Assembly (NCBI RefSeq): GCF_000504285.1
Contig: NZ_KI632511.1
Coordinates: forward strand, 2,787,372 to 2,851,371
Source of the DNA: Actinospica robiniae DSM 44927
GTDB taxonomy: Bacteria > Actinomycetota > Actinomycetes > Streptomycetales > Catenulisporaceae
Direction: 5' to 3'
Length of the DNA: 64,000 nt
Below, one piece after another: positions 1 through 8,003 of the stretch (the first letter of the stretch is position 1; each line of letters begins with the position of its first letter). The position numbers and the translations under genes are program-made. The notes under the pieces were generated by a model. It was given only the letters and a program-made list of their open reading frames with translations, did not search any database and was not told where the DNA came from.

Positions 1-1
1 C

Positions 2-907
2 GGCTTCTTCAATGCGGCGTACCGGATCCTGCTCGAGGACGGCCGGGACGTCGTGCTCAAGATCTCCCCGGGTCCCGCGGCTGCGCTCCTCGGCTACGAG
101 CGGGACATCATGCGCGGCGAGGACGTGTTCTTCCGGGCCGCCGCGATCTCGGGCGTGCCGCTGCCCGAGGTACTCTATTCAGGGTTCGAACGTGCCGCCA
201 TCGACGGCGACTTCCTGGTGCTGGCCGCGCTCGAGGGCGTCACCTGGGACTCGGTCGACGCCGACCTCGACGACGCGGAGAAAGCTGCGCTGCGCACCGA
301 ACTCGGGGCGACGGCAGCGCGCCTGCACACGGTGACCAACCCCAACGGAAGATTCGGCTACCCGGCCGTCCGGGAACTGTCCGCCGACTCCTGGCCGGAG
401 GCCTACACGGCGATGCTCGGCGAACTGCTGCGTGACGCAGAACGCTACAACGTCGCGCTGCCGCTGCCAGCCGACGAGCTGCGGCAGTTGGTCGCGGACA
501 ACACCGTCCACCTTGCCGAGATCATCGAACCCGTACTCGTCCACTTCGATCTGTGGACTGGCAACATCTTCGTCTCCACTCCGCCCGACGGGACCGCGCG
601 CCGCATCACGGGTCTGATAGACGGCGAGCGGATGATCTGGGGCGACCCGCTGATGGAGTTCGTCGGCATGGACGTGTTCGGCCGAGCCGACCAGGACCCT
701 GATATCAGAGCCGGATATCTGCGCGCGGGCGGCACGATCGAGGCCGGCCAGGCCGCGGAACGGCGCATCTCGCTCTACCACCTCTACATGCAACTGCTGC
801 TGCTGATCGAGATGACGCCGCGCGGCTACACGGACCCGGGCTACCTCGAATGGTTCGCCACCGAGTGCCCCCGACGTATCTTCGCGGCCGCGCAACGCCT
901 GCGCTGA
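2..907 (+). CDS. Aminoglycoside phosphotransferase (APH) family kinase, 5' partial
   Basis: Small-molecule kinase of the APH/choline-kinase fold, cut at its 5' end by the window. The frame is open to base 2 and the upstream residues (GFFNAAYRILLEDG, then VVLKISPG) are the kinase N-lobe with the ATP-binding Lys, so the GTG at 53 is not the real start. The catalytic loop HFDLWTGN (Brenner motif HxDxxxxN, His at 542-544) and a later IDGER metal-binding segment near 617 are present, so the visible part looks functional. About 301 residues are seen. The substrate cannot be told from sequence; these families act on aminoglycosides, macrolides or other alcohols. It converges with the NAD kinase gene. 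Confidence 0.85.
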   Translation, partial: GFFNAAYRILLEDGRDVVLKISPGPAAALLGYERDIMRGEDVFFRAAAISGVPLPEVLYSGFERAAIDGDFLVLAALEGVTWDSVDADLDDAEKAALRTELGATAARLHTVTNPNGRFGYPAVRELSADSWPEAYTAMLGELLRDAERYNVALPLPADELRQLVADNTVHLAEIIEPVLVHFDLWTGNIFVSTPPDGTARRITGLIDGERMIWGDPLMEFVGMDVFGRADQDPDIRAGYLRAGGTIEAGQAAERRISLYHLYMQLLLLIEMTPRGYTDPGYLEWFATECPRRIFAAAQRLR

Positions 908-929
908 GGAGCGGACCGGCGGCGCTCCC

Positions 930-1991
930 TCAGCGGGCCAGCGGCGGAGGGGGCACGGGCGCGCCATCCGCGACCGCGGCCGGGGCGTCGGTCAGGTTCA
1001 TCCGGTTGCGCAGCCGGCTGTAGAAGTCCATCGGCGCCAGCCGCACGGCCCGCAGCCGATCCATGGCCGTATACACCGAGATCCAGTCCCCCGGGTCGAG
1101 CACGCCGCGGACCTCGCCGTCGATCGTGACGACGGCCTGCGCGGACTTCTCGAGGATGCGCAGACCGACCTGCTCCCCCGGCCCCGTGACCACCGATCGG
1201 TTGAACGTCATGTGCGGCGCCACCGGCGTGAACACCAGGCCCTCGGCGCACGGCGAGACGACCGGGCCGCCGGCCGCGAAGCTGTAGGCGGTCGAGCCGG
1301 TAGGGGTGGCGACCAGCAGCGCGTCGGCCGAGTACGAAGCCAGGAGCCGGCCGTCGACGTACACGCCGACCGAGACCTGCCGGTCCCGAGCCAGCTTCTC
1401 CACCACGACATCGTTCAGTGCGTGCACGTCGAGCGGAACGCCTTCGCCGCCGGCCTCGTCCCCGGTCACCTGCGGCGGGGGCAACCGACGGCCGCGGTCG
1501 TAGACCATCAGGCTCTCCAGCTCGGAGGGCACCTCCAAGCGCCGGGAGGCGCGCACCGCGAGCAGCATCCGGACGTCGGTCTCGAACCGGCCCTCGTGCA
1601 CCGCGTTCAGCGCGGAACGCACCCGCGCGGCCGGGACCTCGGTGAGAAAGCCCACCCGCCCCACGTCGACGCCGAGCACGAGCGCGTCGTTCTTGGCCGC
1701 GAGCCGGGCGCCGCGCAAGAACGTGCCGTCCCCGCCGAGCGTGACGATCAGGTCGGGCCGGCCGGCCGCGCGCATCTCTTCGCGCGCGCTGCGCCGACCG
1801 CCCTCGCTCCACACGTCGAGGTCGGTGCACTGCACGGTGTTGCGGGAGCACCACTGCCGGACGTCCTCGGCGGCCTGCGCCGCTTCGGGCCGCCCGCCGT
1901 GCACGACCAGGCCCACATTGGTGACCGCCACGTTCGCCTCCGGCTCGATCCTGCGGCCGGTCGGGGTGCGTTGTCCTGTCGGGGCGTCCAT
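930..1991 (-). CDS. nadK: NAD(+) kinase
   Basis: Cytosolic NAD kinase, making NADP from NAD and ATP (or polyphosphate). The protein has the diagnostic GGDGTF motif (residues about 86-91), a GVDVGRVGFLTEV segment and the NRSVVTGPGEQ region, and is 353 residues, slightly longer than the usual ~300 because of an N-terminal tail. I chose the ATG at 1991, 20 bases after the whiB stop; the GTG giving VAVTNVGLVVHGG is an alternative and removes most of the non-conserved tail. The open frame reaches 2387 but that part overlaps whiB and is not coding. It is probably co-transcribed with the whiB-like gene upstream. Confidence 0.93.
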   Translation of the reverse strand: MDAPTGQRTPTGRRIEPEANVAVTNVGLVVHGGRPEAAQAAEDVRQWCSRNTVQCTDLDVWSEGGRRSAREEMRAAGRPDLIVTLGGDGTFLRGARLAAKNDALVLGVDVGRVGFLTEVPAARVRSALNAVHEGRFETDVRMLLAVRASRRLEVPSELESLMVYDRGRRLPPPQVTGDEAGGEGVPLDVHALNDVVVEKLARDRQVSVGVYVDGRLLASYSADALLVATPTGSTAYSFAAGGPVVSPCAEGLVFTPVAPHMTFNRSVVTGPGEQVGLRILEKSAQAVVTIDGEVRGVLDPGDWISVYTAMDRLRAVRLAPMDFYSRLRNRMNLTDAPAAVADGAPVPPPPLAR

Positions 1992-2011
1992 TGCGGGGGC
2001 GACGCGCGTGG

Positions 2012-2389
2012 TCAGCGCCGCCGGACCCGCTGCTCGTTGATCAGCTCCCAGCGCTCCAGTTCGCTCAGGCCGCCCCACACCCCGAACTCTTCCTCGTTCT
2101 CCAGCGCATAGCCGCGGCACAGCTCCCAGACCGGGCAGCGTGCGCAGACGCGCTTGGCCTCGCGTATCCGCCGCGACTTCTCCCGGCGCTCCTCCCGGAT
2201 CGCCACCGGGCCGAAGAACAGCTCCTCGGTCTCGGTCCGGCAGGCGCCGGCGAGCTGCCAGTCCAGCGCTCGCATCTCGGTGGTGCGCACCCGCGGCGCG
2301 AGCGAACGTCCTCGGCCACCGGGCCGGGCGCGGCCCACGATTCGTGCGCGGGGCACCGGCATGGTGTCCACGGTGCTCAATTCCCACAA
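2012..2389 (-). CDS. WhiB-family iron-sulfur transcription factor
   Basis: WhiB-like (Wbl) regulator, a 4Fe-4S protein found only in actinobacteria and their phages that works with the principal sigma factor. The four cluster cysteines are at about residues 50, 82, 85 and 91 (AC...CARC...C), followed by the GVWGG turn (103-107) and a basic C-terminus for DNA contact. The assigned frame gives 125 residues; the first ~38 are not conserved, so the start may be the ATG before PVPRARIV or the one before RALDWQ. Which Wbl paralogue it is cannot be said. It lies 20 bases upstream of nadK and diverges from the receiver gene at 2571. Confidence 0.92.
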   Translation of the reverse strand: MWELSTVDTMPVPRARIVGRARPGGRGRSLAPRVRTTEMRALDWQLAGACRTETEELFFGPVAIREERREKSRRIREAKRVCARCPVWELCRGYALENEEEFGVWGGLSELERWELINEQRVRRR

Positions 2390-2570
2390 CCCTTCACGTC
2401 GCTGATCTGCGGACCTCCCCGCATCGGCCCGGCCTCACGGATAACCGCTCAGGGCACGGATAAACCGCGACTCGGCGGCGCACCACGGGTGCCGCGAGGG
2501 GGGTGCGGCCTGATAGCTTCGCTGTGCGGGCGGACCGCGATCACCGTGACGGTGAAGGCAGGAGGAGCAA

Positions 2571-3668
2571 TTGAGCGGCGTCCACGAGGCCGGAGGCGGA
2601 CGTCTCGCCGGCCTGCTGCGGGCGATGCGCTCGTTCCACGCCGGAGACGTCGCGGCGCGCGCGCCGATCGTGCCGGGTGAGACCGACGATGTCGCGGAGC
2701 TGGTCCGGCTGTTCAACGCGATCGCGGAACGCGCGCAGCTGCTCGAGGAGCGGGGCAGCGCCGCCCGCGCCGCGGCCGACGGATCCACACGCGCCTCCCG
2801 GACCGGGTCCGAGCCGCCGCGGATCGGGGCGAACGACCTGCCGGCGATCGCGGTGTTCGAGAACGCGGACACGCCGGACGGGCTCGAGCCGATGTACGCG
2901 ATGGCGAGCAACGTGGTGCGCGGGCTCGGCGGCGCCTGGGACAGTGCCAAGGTGCTGCGGGTGCACTCCCCCGAGCAGCTGCGGGAAGCCGCCGCGCGCT
3001 ACCAGATCCTGTGCGCCCTGCTCGACGCGCGCGGGCCGCACGAGGCGCTGGCCGCCATGGCCGACCGACTCGCCTCCGCCCTGCCCGACATCCCGGCCGT
3101 GTTCTTCGCCCCGGACGGCGACCCCTCGGCGGCCGACCGCGCGGCCGAGGCCGCCCGCGGCCACTCCCGGGCCGAGATCGCCCGCTCGGCCGGGCAGGCC
3201 ACCGAGCGGCTGACCCTGCACTGGCTCACCAGCGCCCCCAGCGCCGACGAGCTCACCGTCGAGGTGGCGGACCCCGGCTACGGCAGGATCCGCTTCGGCG
3301 GCGAGAAGGTGCTGATCGTCGACGACGACGTGCGCAACGTCTTCGCCCTCGTCAGCGCCCTGGAGCTGTACGGCCTGACCGCCCTCGCCGCCGACAGCGG
3401 CTTCGAGGCGATCGAGATGCTCCAGCGCACCCCGGACGTGAGCCTGATCCTGATGGACTTGATGATGCCGGGCCTCGACGGCTACGCGACCACCGCGCGG
3501 ATACGCGCCACCCCCTCGTCCGCGTACCTGCCCATCATCGCCGTCACCGCCCGCGCCGCCGAAGCCGACCGCGAACGCAGCCTCGCCGCCGGCTTCGACG
3601 GGCACGTGACCAAGCCGGTGGAAGTCGAACTGCTCTTAAGTCTGATCAGAGGCCTGATCGCTGCCTGA
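2571..3668 (+). CDS. HAMP-like/response-regulator receiver protein
   Basis: 365-residue protein ending in a canonical receiver domain (about 243-363) with LIVDDD acidic pocket, phospho-acceptor Asp295 in LILMDLMMPG and Lys348 in VTKP. Residues about 20-62 (GDVAARAPI...LVRLFNAIAERAQLLEE) resemble a HAMP segment. Between them lies a ~150-residue stretch I do not recognise. There is no transmembrane segment, histidine kinase core or DNA-binding domain, so it looks like the two ends of a HAMP-rich hybrid kinase with the kinase missing. The TTG start at 2571 is fixed by a strong AGGAGG six bases upstream. A short hairpin (3663-3683) overlaps the stop. Confidence 0.8.
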   Translation: MSGVHEAGGGRLAGLLRAMRSFHAGDVAARAPIVPGETDDVAELVRLFNAIAERAQLLEERGSAARAAADGSTRASRTGSEPPRIGANDLPAIAVFENADTPDGLEPMYAMASNVVRGLGGAWDSAKVLRVHSPEQLREAAARYQILCALLDARGPHEALAAMADRLASALPDIPAVFFAPDGDPSAADRAAEAARGHSRAEIARSAGQATERLTLHWLTSAPSADELTVEVADPGYGRIRFGGEKVLIVDDDVRNVFALVSALELYGLTALAADSGFEAIEMLQRTPDVSLILMDLMMPGLDGYATTARIRATPSSAYLPIIAVTARAAEADRERSLAAGFDGHVTKPVEVELLLSLIRGLIAA

Positions 3669-3730
3669 CCGCGCGGGTCAGGCAATCGTCAGGACGTCTC
3701 GGCGACTTCCGGATGGTGATGCGCGGCTTC

Positions 3731-4225
3731 ACTGCGAATTGATGATCGGTTGAGCGCTCATGGGGTGGGGTGGCTTGCCGGGTCAGCGTGGTGATCGTTG
3801 GGTCGTGGGCGGCCGCTTCGTCTGACCACCCGCCCACCCGTTGCGTTAGCCGGGCGTGTTGCAGTTTCAAGATCGAAAGGCGCCGCTGGCAGGCCCTTCC
3901 CTCGGAGAGAGTGCCGGGGTCCTTCGGGTGCTGTCGTTTGTGGGGCGGGCTCGGGTTCGGGGTGGTCGGGTGCCGGGGGTGTGCTCTCTCCTCGGTCGGT
4001 CCCCGGAGGCAATCAGGGACCTGCCGGGAGGTCAAGCGGCGGCGGCCCTCGTTGATGCTCGATCTTGCATCGCGCCGCTTGACCTCCCGGCAGAACCCTG
4101 ATCGGGCTTCGCCTGCCCGACCGAGGAGAGAGCCCACCCCCTGGGGAGTGGTGCGAGCTGCGCTCGGGCCGATTCCCGTCCCGCGGCGCGATCACGCTCG
4201 ATCAGGAAGAATCCTGCATCGCCGT
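3731..4225. repeat. Left arm of a long imperfect inverted repeat
   Basis: This ~495-base arm matches the reverse complement of 4668-5176. Shared blocks, read inward, include a TTGATGATCGG stretch near 3740, GTGGTGATCGTTG near 3788, TGCCCACCCGTTGCGTT-like sequence near 3830, GCTCTCTCCTCGGTCGG near 3982, and GAGCTGCGCTCGGGCCGA near 4153. The arm itself carries a smaller inverted repeat at about 4010-4110 (CTGCCGGGAGGTCAAGCGGC against GCCGCTTGACCTCCCGGCAG). Short frames across it are similar between arms but look like by-products of the DNA repeat. No gene is supported here. Confidence 0.85.
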
Positions 4226-4667
4226 TCCAGGCCGCTGTCTTCTTCTCTACTCCTTCAACGCCGGGGAACATACCCGAGTGCCCGCAAATCCCCAGAAATT
4301 TTATTTATCCGGCAAAGACCAGATACGCGGTTTTTGTCGGTGGTGGCATCTAGCATGGAAGAGTACGAGGGTCGGGGCTTGTGACGTGAGAGTGGTGGAC
4401 GGGGTGGCTGGGCAGGTGGGGCCGGCAACGGTGCAGGATCTCCCCTCGGGGTGCGACCGCTCCGCGCGATCCCGCACATCGCGGGAGCACCGGATGGATC
4501 GCGCCACGGCGATGCAGCATTCTTCCGCGACGGGCACGGCTGGCCTGCAGGATTCTGCCGCGAGATCTGGGATCGGGGCCGACCGCACCAAGGCGATGCA
4601 CGATTCAGCAGCAAGCGCGACCGGAGCACCGACCCATCGCACGGATCGAAGGTCGGGATGGCGGATC
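4226..4667. other. Gene-free centre of the inverted repeat with a degenerate short repeat
   Basis: I see no coding signal between the two arms. A degenerate element of the form GATGCAGGATTCTTCCGCG recurs at about 4431, 4511, 4545 and 4595, again at 4673 inside the right arm, and in reverse orientation at about 4205-4223 in the left arm. Spacing is irregular (roughly 35-80 bases) and copies diverge. The stretch is less GC-biased than the genes around it, for example the AT-rich run near 4295-4330. Confidence 0.6.
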
Positions 4668-5176
4668 ACGGTGATGCAGGATCCTTCCGCATCGATCGTG
4701 GCCGGCCACCGGACGGGATTCGGCCCGAGCGCAGCTCGCACCACTCCCCCAGGGGGTGGGCTCTCTCCTCGGTCGGGCAGGCGAAGCCCGATCAGGGTTC
4801 TGCCGGGAGGTCAAGCGGCGCCATGCAGAATCAAGCATCAACCCAAGCCACCGCCGCTTGACCTCCCGACAGGTCCCTGATTGCCTCCGGGGACCGACCG
4901 AGGAGAGAGCACACACCCGCAACCCCACCACCCCCAACGTCAGCCCGCCCCACCAACAACAGCACCCCACAGACCCCGGCATCTCTCTCCGAGAGAAGGG
5001 CCCCAGCCGGAGGCGAAAGCTTAAAACCCCAGCCCACCCCACCAACGCAACGGGTGGGCAGGTGGACAGACAAAACAGGCGACACGGAGCGGCCGCCCAC
5101 ACCACAACGATCACCACACCGACCCGACAAGCCACTCCAGGCCCCACCCACACTCAGCCGATCATCAAATCGCATT
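4668..5176. repeat. Right arm of the long imperfect inverted repeat
   Basis: Reverse-complement partner of 3731-4225, with its own internal inverted repeat at about 4795-4885 (CTGCCGGGAGGTCAAGCGGC against GCCGCTTGACCTCCCGACAG). Together the arms hold four copies of one unit (CTCTCTCCTCGGTCGG ... ATCAGGG ... CGGGAGGTCAAGCGGC) in alternating orientation. Bases 5177-5466 up to the patatin gene hold no convincing gene. Confidence 0.85.
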
Positions 5177-5466
5177 AGCGCGCCGCTTGAGGTCTCCGGT
5201 GCGTCGTCACCGTCCGTCAGCGCGGTCGTCTCCAGTATCGAATGCCCCCACTCATCCAAGCCGAGCGCCGTTGCGGACAGCCGAAGGTCGGCGAGTACCG
5301 CCCACGACCGGGCGATACCGAGCCCGGCTGGGCGGATCAGCTCTTCGCAGGTTCCCCGACGTCGACAGTGCCCTGACGGACTCGCTCACCCGCACCCGGA
5401 CGTAATAACCCGGTTCGCAGCGGTTATCCGTCTCCTGTCCTGCGGCCCAGCGGAGGAGAACAGAGG

Positions 5467-6327
5467 ATGACCGTGCGACCACGCGGTGCGACCAATCCGA
5501 CCACGGCCTTCGTCTTCGGCGGGGGCGGATCGCGCGGCGCCTGCGAGGTGGGGATGCTGCGCGCGCTGATGGACGCCGGGATCAAGCCGGATCTGATCCT
5601 GGGCACCTCGGTCGGGGCCGTCAACGGCGCGTTCTTCGCCGCGCAGCCGGGCCCGGAGCGGGTCGCCCGGCTCGAGGCGGTGTGGACCGGCCTGGAGGCG
5701 AGCGGCGTGTTCGAGGGCTCGTTCGCCGGGCGGGTGAGCACCGCGCTGCGCAGCCGGACCCACTTCCACTCCAACGTACCGCTGCGGCGGCTGCTCGAGG
5801 ACGCGTTGGGCGACTATGAGTTCGCTGACCTCGCGGTGCGTTTCGAGTGTGTAGCGGCGTGTATCGAACGCGCCGCCGAGGTGTGGTTCGACTCCGGGCC
5901 GGTAGTGCCGGCCGTGCTCGCCTCCAGCGCCGTGCCCGGGCTGCTCCCGCCGGTCGCCTACCGGGGCGAGCATTTCCTCGACGGCGGCCTGGTGGACAGC
6001 GTGCCCGCGGGCCGCGCGGTCGAGCTCGGCGCCACCCGGATCTTCATCCTGCACGCCGGGCGGGTCGAGCACGCGTTGGGCGTTCCGCGTCAGCCGTGGG
6101 AGGTGGCCTCCGTGGCCTTCGAGATCTCCCGGCGCCATCGCCTGCACCGCACCCTGGCCGACCTGCCGGACGGCGTCGAGGCGCACCTGCTGCCCTCCGG
6201 CGCCACGCCGCCGGCGTCCGGCGACTGGGGACGCTACCTGCGTTACCGGGACTACGGACGGACCGGCGACCGCATCGAGCGCGCGTACGTCGCGTCCGCC
6301 GCGTACCTCGGGGCGGCCGGGCTGTGA
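5467..6327 (+). CDS. Patatin-like phospholipase (RssA-type)
   Basis: Patatin-fold serine acyl hydrolase of 286 residues, likely cytosolic or membrane-associated, using a Ser-Asp dyad. The oxyanion loop GGGGSRGACEVG (18-29), nucleophile elbow GTSVG (Ser48) and the DGG motif with Asp172 are all present. An AGGAGA-type ribosome site precedes the ATG at 5467. Its stop overlaps the GTG of the acyltransferase gene (GTGA), so the two are translationally coupled, which suggests joint lipid remodelling: one removing and one adding acyl chains. The substrate is unknown. Confidence 0.9.
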   Translation: MTVRPRGATNPTTAFVFGGGGSRGACEVGMLRALMDAGIKPDLILGTSVGAVNGAFFAAQPGPERVARLEAVWTGLEASGVFEGSFAGRVSTALRSRTHFHSNVPLRRLLEDALGDYEFADLAVRFECVAACIERAAEVWFDSGPVVPAVLASSAVPGLLPPVAYRGEHFLDGGLVDSVPAGRAVELGATRIFILHAGRVEHALGVPRQPWEVASVAFEISRRHRLHRTLADLPDGVEAHLLPSGATPPASGDWGRYLRYRDYGRTGDRIERAYVASAAYLGAAGL

Positions 6328-7352
6328 TCATCAGGTTTCTGCTACGCCACACGCTGCCGCGCCGGATCGCCGGCTTCGCCCTGTTCGCACTCTGCGTGCT
6401 GCTCGCGGCGCTTCTGCTGCCCGTCGCGACGCTCGTCAGCCGGCGCGCCGGCCGCTTCGCAGCGTTCGCCCGCAGCTATCTGGCGGTGGAGGCGACCGGC
6501 CTGTGGCAGCTGGCTCGGCTGCGCAGGGCCGGGCCGGAGGCCCACTACGAGCTCTTACACCGATCGCTCGGACGCCTCTACCGCACCGCCTGCCGGCATT
6601 TCGACCTGCAGATAGCGCCGCCCTCCCCCGCTCCCTTGCTTCCGCGCGGGCCGATGATCCTCGCCGCGCGGCACGCCGGTCCGGGCGATTCCTTCCTGCT
6701 GGTCTACGGCCTGCTGGCGGTCTCCGGGCACCATCCCCGGGTGGTGCTCAGCCGTCTGCTGACGATGGATCCCTTCATCGACATACTGTTGCGCCGCACG
6801 CCCAACTGCTTCGTCGGGCTCGAGCCGGACCAGCGGCGCCGCGTCCCCGACCGCATCGCCACGATCGCGGGCACGCTCGGGCCGGACGACGCGCTCGTCA
6901 TCTTCCCGGAGGGCTGCAAGTTCACCACCGCGCGTCGCAGCAGGCTGATCGAGCGGCTGCGCGCGCGTCGCGCCAAGCTGCTGCCGACGGCCCGCAAGCT
7001 CGAGCACGTCCTGCCGCCGCACAGCTCCGGCCTGTTCGCGGCGATCGACGCCGCGCCGGCCGGCACCCAGGTCGCGTTCCTGGCGCACACCGGGCTGGAC
7101 TGGATCGAGTCGGTGCGCGACGCCTGGGTCGCGGTGCCGTTGACCACGCCGGTGGAGGCGACCTGGTGGACGGTCCCGGTGGAGGCGATCCCGGCCGAGG
7201 AGGCGCAGCGCGAGCAGTGGCTGCGCGAGCAGTGGCTCCGGATGGACGCCTGGATCGAGCGGAACGCGCCGGCGCCGGAAGACGCCGATGCCGGCTCGCT
7301 CAGCACGAACCGGCAACAGGCGATCACCGCGAGTGGGGACTCGACGGCCTAG
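6324..7352 (+). CDS. PlsC-like 1-acyl-glycerophosphate acyltransferase family protein
   Basis: 342-residue acyltransferase. An N-terminal hydrophobic segment (about 12-35, FALFALCVLLAALLLPVA) should anchor it in the membrane. The HxxxxD catalytic motif is HAGPGD (His117-Asp122) and FPEG lies at about 194-197; both are hallmarks of the PlsC/LPLAT superfamily, which moves acyl groups onto glycerol-3-phosphate derivatives or other acceptors. I placed the start at the GTG at 6324, overlapping the patatin stop; the open frame upstream of it is in the shadow of the patatin gene. Its last bases overlap the convergent gene at 7349 by four bases. Confidence 0.85.
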   Translation: MIIRFLLRHTLPRRIAGFALFALCVLLAALLLPVATLVSRRAGRFAAFARSYLAVEATGLWQLARLRRAGPEAHYELLHRSLGRLYRTACRHFDLQIAPPSPAPLLPRGPMILAARHAGPGDSFLLVYGLLAVSGHHPRVVLSRLLTMDPFIDILLRRTPNCFVGLEPDQRRRVPDRIATIAGTLGPDDALVIFPEGCKFTTARRSRLIERLRARRAKLLPTARKLEHVLPPHSSGLFAAIDAAPAGTQVAFLAHTGLDWIESVRDAWVAVPLTTPVEATWWTVPVEAIPAEEAQREQWLREQWLRMDAWIERNAPAPEDADAGSLSTNRQQAITASGDSTA

Positions 7353-7873
7353 TCACGCAGGCGCGCCCGGTTCTCCGCGCGCGCCTCGCGTGCCATCTCG
7401 GCCTCGACGACCGCGGGGACGGCCACCACCCTCGCGCCGAGGAAGCCGCCGATCAGCAGCAGCACCCCGCTGCCGAGGAGCAGCCAGACGCCGACGCGGC
7501 TGTGGTGGACGGCCGCGCCCGCGTCGTCGCCGAAGTACCGGTAGGCCTGCACCGCGAACATCACGAAGATGATCAGCGACGCCGCTCCGGCCAGCCGCGT
7601 CACCCAGCCGGTGCGATCCACCAGACCGAGCAACGCGACCAGTGCGACCAGAATGGCCAGCGCACCGACCGTCTTGGTGAAATCACTCTGGGTGTGGAAC
7701 TCGGTGTTCACGAGCGCCTTGAGCGTCAGCTTGTCGCCGACCAGCGGCCCGGCCCAATCCACGAACGCGCTCACCACCAGGGCGGCGACGGCGAGGAAAG
7801 TCAGCGCCATCCGCCCGATCTGCCGCGCCGTCCGATCGGACTCCAATTCTGCTTCACGTACTTCACCAGCCAT
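7349..7873 (-). CDS. Four-TM membrane protein of unknown function
   Basis: 174-residue integral membrane protein. Four hydrophobic stretches are visible: ALTFLAVAALVVSAFVDWAG, VGALAILVALVALLGLV, LAGAASLIIFVMFAVQAY and VGVWLLLGSGVLLLIGGFLG, with charged ends. I do not recognise the family; the layout (acidic N-terminus, two TM pairs separated by a loop containing FHTQSDFTKT) resembles small actinobacterial hypothetical membrane proteins. The ATG at 7873 (MAGEVREAELES) is preferred over upstream starts because sequence further upstream lacks coding character. It converges with the acyltransferase gene and diverges from the exonuclease. Confidence 0.75.
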   Translation of the reverse strand: MAGEVREAELESDRTARQIGRMALTFLAVAALVVSAFVDWAGPLVGDKLTLKALVNTEFHTQSDFTKTVGALAILVALVALLGLVDRTGWVTRLAGAASLIIFVMFAVQAYRYFGDDAGAAVHHSRVGVWLLLGSGVLLLIGGFLGARVVAVPAVVEAEMAREARAENRARLRD

Positions 7874-8003
7874 CAGGTTCCAGCCTCCAGCCGACTCAGT
7901 CGTTTTCGGAAGCGTCGGGTAACCGCGCGGCGCCGGGCGCAAACCCGGTTTGCTAAGGTGCTCATGATCGCCACCTCCGTGACCGGGCGAGAAGGAGTCG
8001 AAG

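Noticed and set aside
1212-2111. 299-residue plus-strand frame opposite nadK
   Set aside because: Shadow of nadK; His/Gly/Arg-rich composition and no motif.
4431-4690. Short repeats considered as a CRISPR array
   Set aside because: Copies are degenerate, spacing is irregular and no cas gene is near.
3646-5178. Similar short frames in both arms of the inverted repeat (MGSLLGRAGEARSGFCREVK)
   Set aside because: They follow the DNA repeat, have Arg/Pro/Ser-biased composition and no ribosome sites, so similarity is explained by the repeat.
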